Assembly (NCBI GenBank): GCA_016721565.1
Contig: JADKHW010000060.1
Span: forward strand, 1-10,379
Reading direction: 5' to 3'
From: a bacterium
Lineage (GTDB): Bacteria > Electryoneota > RPQS01
Length of the DNA: 10,379 nt
In this document: positions 8,070 through 10,379 of the stretch, one piece after another
How the letters are laid out: each line of letters begins with the position of its first letter
Position numbering within the stretch: position 1 is the stretch's first letter
Position numbers and translations under genes: made by a program
Notes under the pieces: generated by a model
Database searches by the model: none
What the model saw: the letters and a program-made list of their open reading frames with translations, nothing else
Told to the model about the DNA's origin: nothing

Positions 8070-9168
8070 GTGGATCCGAAACTGAGTGATCTGCGCAAGA
8101 TCGCATTGGGTGGAGTGGATACTATTACCACCGCGATTGCTTTATCTTGAAACGTTCCGGCTTCAAGGGTGCAATTTGCGGGGTTGACAATTCATCGACC
8201 ATCACCCAAGCCTGGAATAACGGCTGTGTTACAGATGGCCGGAACAGATTGGAGAACGCCTTAGCGAACTGCAAGCTCGTTGTGCTTCACGCAGTCACGC
8301 GGTTCAATCCAGCGCCTAACTGCGAATACTGGAGCTTGCCGAACCTGAATACGATAATCTTGGATGCCACCGCTGTAAAGGGTCACGGAGAAGCCACAAT
8401 GGATTGTTCTTCGGGCCGCGAAGACATTCGTTCACTATGTAGGATTCCACCTTGTAAACGAACCAGACCACGGGACGACAGACGACAAACCATCGCATTT
8501 TTCTTTGATGGTAAGGCAATCATTCTGACTCCGCATTCGCGCAGATTACCCTGCCTTCAAGGTGTTGGAGGGCTGCGTTCCAGATCGTTTGGAGCAAGAG
8601 TGATTGCCATGGATCCGCAGGCATTTCACGACGGCTTGCGATGCTTGACTTCGTGCCTGATTTGTGAGTTTCTTGAATTGAAGCAGTTCTCGCCAGTACA
8701 AGTGCAGAGAAGATTTCTGCGGAATATCTGGGCCAGCAGGCTGCACGTCGATTGAAACAGCTTGCGGATTGCATGAAACGTCGTGGCACGGTCGTTGCTT
8801 GGAACTCGAGAACATGTTGATAGTTTGTTGGCAAATATCAGCTTTCAATTCAGACACTGCGGGAAGACCTTCTTCAACGGAGTGTTCAGGCGCGAGTCAC
8901 CGCTGTTTCTGACAAAGGCGATCTTCTTGCGATCAGCAGGCGATTGACGCCAACCAGGACGGATCATCGTTATGACGTCAGGCGCTCCGAAGTGATGCAG
9001 CACATAGCTAAACTGCTCGCGGAATCACGCGTTGTTGTCAGTAAGCTTGAACTGATGCAAGGCAAAACGGATGGTGCATACAAGATTCGTTTGGACAGTG
9101 AAGCGAGTCGAAACAAAGCAGCTTCGCTCTTGAAAGCTGCCGGAATCAAGGTTGAATTTAAGGACTGA
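8070..9168 (+). CDS. Divergent TyrA-like (prephenate dehydrogenase-like) protein with ACT-like C-terminus
   Basis: About 366 residues after bridging many indels. GTG 8070 follows GAGGG. The N-terminus, LSDLRKIALGGVDTITTAIA then LKRSGFKGAICGVD, mirrors the Rossmann start of TyrA, but the dinucleotide loop is G-V-D-T-I-T-T rather than GxGxxG. It continues ALANCKLVVLHAV, then LNTIILDATAVKGH in place of the 'DvgSvK' block, then (8418-8470, other frame) FVHYVGFHLVNEPDHG in place of 'FvGgHPmaG'; the His is kept at 8448-8450. Next come FFDGKAIILTP and FGARVIAMDPQAFHD, the TyrA lid and 'HD' block. Further on, VDSLLANISFQ and a long helical region precede EVMQHIAKLLAESRVVVSKL and GAYKIRLDSEASRNKAASLL, which look like an ACT domain. 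Function may be a divergent dehydrogenase or a non-catalytic/regulatory relative. TGA is at 9166-9168. Confidence 0.65.
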
Positions 9169-9178
9169 TTTGGAGAAC

Positions 9179-10340
9179 GTTCTACGGAACAGGCACATTC
9201 CCCCGTCACGGATCTTGTCGAACTGACGCTTCCCGATCCGCTCGATATATTTCGACAATGATTTCAATAAAGTCGCTCTGCTCGGTGTAGGGCTGATTGG
9301 CGGCTCTATTGGTCTGAAACTCCAAGGCCATCCAGTTCAGCGGCACGGTGGTGGGTTACGACCGTGAAGAAGTGTTGCAAAGAAGCGATGATACGCCGGA
9401 GCAATCGATCACAGTGTTGGTGACATCTCTGAAGCGATTGCCGGAGCGGATTTAGTGATTCTTGCAATGTCCGCCGATGAAGTTGTGAAGATGCTGCCGA
9501 CGATCTTGCGTACGGCTCACCCCGGAGCGGTGGTGACGGATACGTCGGGAGCGAAGGAAGAAAATTTTGAAGATCGCGCGTGGTGGAAGACGCCCGCGCG
9601 ATTTTTATTGGTGGGCATCCGCTGGCGGGAAGCCAACGGCAAGGGATTGCGAACGCTCATCCGGAATTGTTTGCGAGCGCCTATTGGCTTCTGACTCCGG
9701 ATGAAGATGTGCCGATGGATAAACTCACGGCCTTCAAGTGGTGGATTCGCACGCTCGGTGGCTATCCGATTGTGCTGCCCGCCGATGTGCATGATCGGAT
9801 TATTGCTTCGACGACGCACATGCCGTTGATATTTGCATTGGCTCTGACCGATTGGCTGGCCAATGAAAGCCGTGATCTTCCGTTGTTGCGAAGATTGCCA
9901 CTGGACATTTTCAAGCGATGACGGCGATAACTTCATTTGCCGCTGGGGGTAAGGTCGGTACTGGCGGCGAATCGTGAGCAGACGCTGGACGCGCTGGGAA
10001 GTTCAGGAAGCACTTCGACGAAATCGAAGCGGCGTTTCTGTCGGGCAAGCTAGAAGAAGGTTTGGCAGGAGCTTACTCATTTCAGAAAGCTTGGCCGTGA
10101 GCAGCCAGGAGATTAGGATTCACAGTCTGAGTTGACGGTGATTGTTCCGGACCGGCCCGGTGTGTTGGCGGCGATTGCGGGACTCTTAGCAGAACACAGA
10201 ATCAACATTCGTGATATTGGGTCATGCACAGCCGTGGGCGGCAGGCAGGAATGATACGGGTGACGTTGGGTCGCTTGCTGATTCACGCAACGCAATTCAG
10301 ATTTGAAATTGCACGGCTACACAGCGATGCGCAGGATTAG
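9179..10340 (+). CDS. tyrA: TyrA, prephenate (or arogenate) dehydrogenase with ACT domain
   Basis: NAD(P)-dependent enzyme of tyrosine biosynthesis. The start is unclear: GGAG at 9172-9175 is followed by GTT (9179) where GTG or ATG is expected, then STEQAHSPVTDLVELTLPDP. The Rossmann loop KVALLGVGLIGGSIGL (GxGxxG at 9284-9304) is intact. After breaks come GTVVGYDREEVL, AGADLVILAMSADEVV and VVTDTSGAKEE. The catalytic block FIGGHPLAGSQRQGI has His at 9616-9618. Later blocks are ELFASAYWLLTPDED, LPADVHDRIIASTTHMPLIF, then AMTAITSFAAG and the helical LAANREQTLDALGKF. The C-terminal ACT domain begins LTVIVPDRPGVLAAIAGLL and continues EHRINIRDIG and GMIRVTLGS. Breaks occur roughly every 80-100 bases, and an in-frame TAG lies at 10114-10116 in the linker before ACT. 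The end is probably TAG 10338-10340, just before hairpins. NAD versus NADP preference cannot be read here. Confidence 0.92.
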
Positions 10341-10341
10341 C

Positions 10342-10377
10342 GTGCGTATAACGCACCGCCCGCTGATAAGCGGGTTT
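10342..10377 (+). terminator. Tandem hairpins after tyrA
   Basis: GTGCGT-ATA-ACGCAC (10342-10356) is followed by CCCGCT-GATA-AGCGGG (10359-10374) and TTT. The second hairpin with its T run looks like an intrinsic terminator. The T tract is cut short by the window end. Confidence 0.65.
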
Positions 10378-10379
10378 GC

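Noticed and set aside
1..8411. Shared 11-base string GGATTGTTCTT at 1-11 and 8401-8411
   Set aside because: The similarity does not extend to the flanks, and both copies lie inside unrelated coding sequence; chance match.
9517..9936. Minus-strand ORF of 139 codons
   Set aside because: It lies opposite the TyrA catalytic core, which is unmistakable on the + strand.
7434..10340. Genetic-code change with TAG read as an amino acid
   Set aside because: The lipoprotein (5296-5294) and probably tyrA (10338-10340) end at TAG, and substitutions are expected in such error-rich sequence.
1..10379. CRISPR array, tRNA, rRNA, insertion sequence or phage attachment site
   Set aside because: I see no regularly spaced direct repeats, no cloverleaf-like sequence, no transposase motif and no flanking repeat around the inserted gene trio.

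Overview
This window is a bacterial chromosomal segment that carries most of a SUF iron-sulfur cluster assembly locus followed by two TyrA-type (prephenate/arogenate dehydrogenase-like) genes. I cannot name the organism. A SufU-type rather than SufE-type scaffold/transfer protein, a GT9 (heptosyltransferase)-like protein, a predicted lipoprotein and roughly balanced base composition suggest an environmental bacterium, possibly with a Gram-negative-type envelope, but this is weak evidence.

Layout on the + strand: 3' part of sufC (1-505); an unrecognised gene (512-1089); a GT9-like gene (1086-1842); a GT-A-like gene (1843-2597); sufB (2623-4032); sufD (4025-5234); a hairpin (5249-5275). A lipoprotein gene follows on the opposite strand (5294-5848). 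Then come a short divergent control region, a Rieske ferredoxin (5942-6285), sufS (6288-7492), sufU (7489-7907) and a strong intrinsic terminator (7923-7947). After that lie a divergent TyrA-like protein with an ACT-like C-terminus (8070-9168), a canonical TyrA with an ACT domain (about 9179-10340), and tandem hairpins at the window end.

How the genes work together: SufS takes sulfur from cysteine and SufU accepts it. The SufB-SufC-SufD complex assembles the [Fe-S] cluster using ATP hydrolysis by SufC. The small Rieske protein is a known SUF neighbour and may supply electrons. The three genes between sufC and sufB have no known SUF role, yet they are packed into the operon by stop/start overlaps. 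The last two genes belong to a separate unit for tyrosine biosynthesis or a related dehydrogenase function.

Quality caveat: almost every gene is cut by single-base indels, many in homopolymers. Conserved motifs continue in another frame right after each break, and breaks are often compensated within tens of bases. This looks like uncorrected long-read sequence error rather than gene decay, so I annotate whole genes across the breaks. Exact residues near each break are uncertain.
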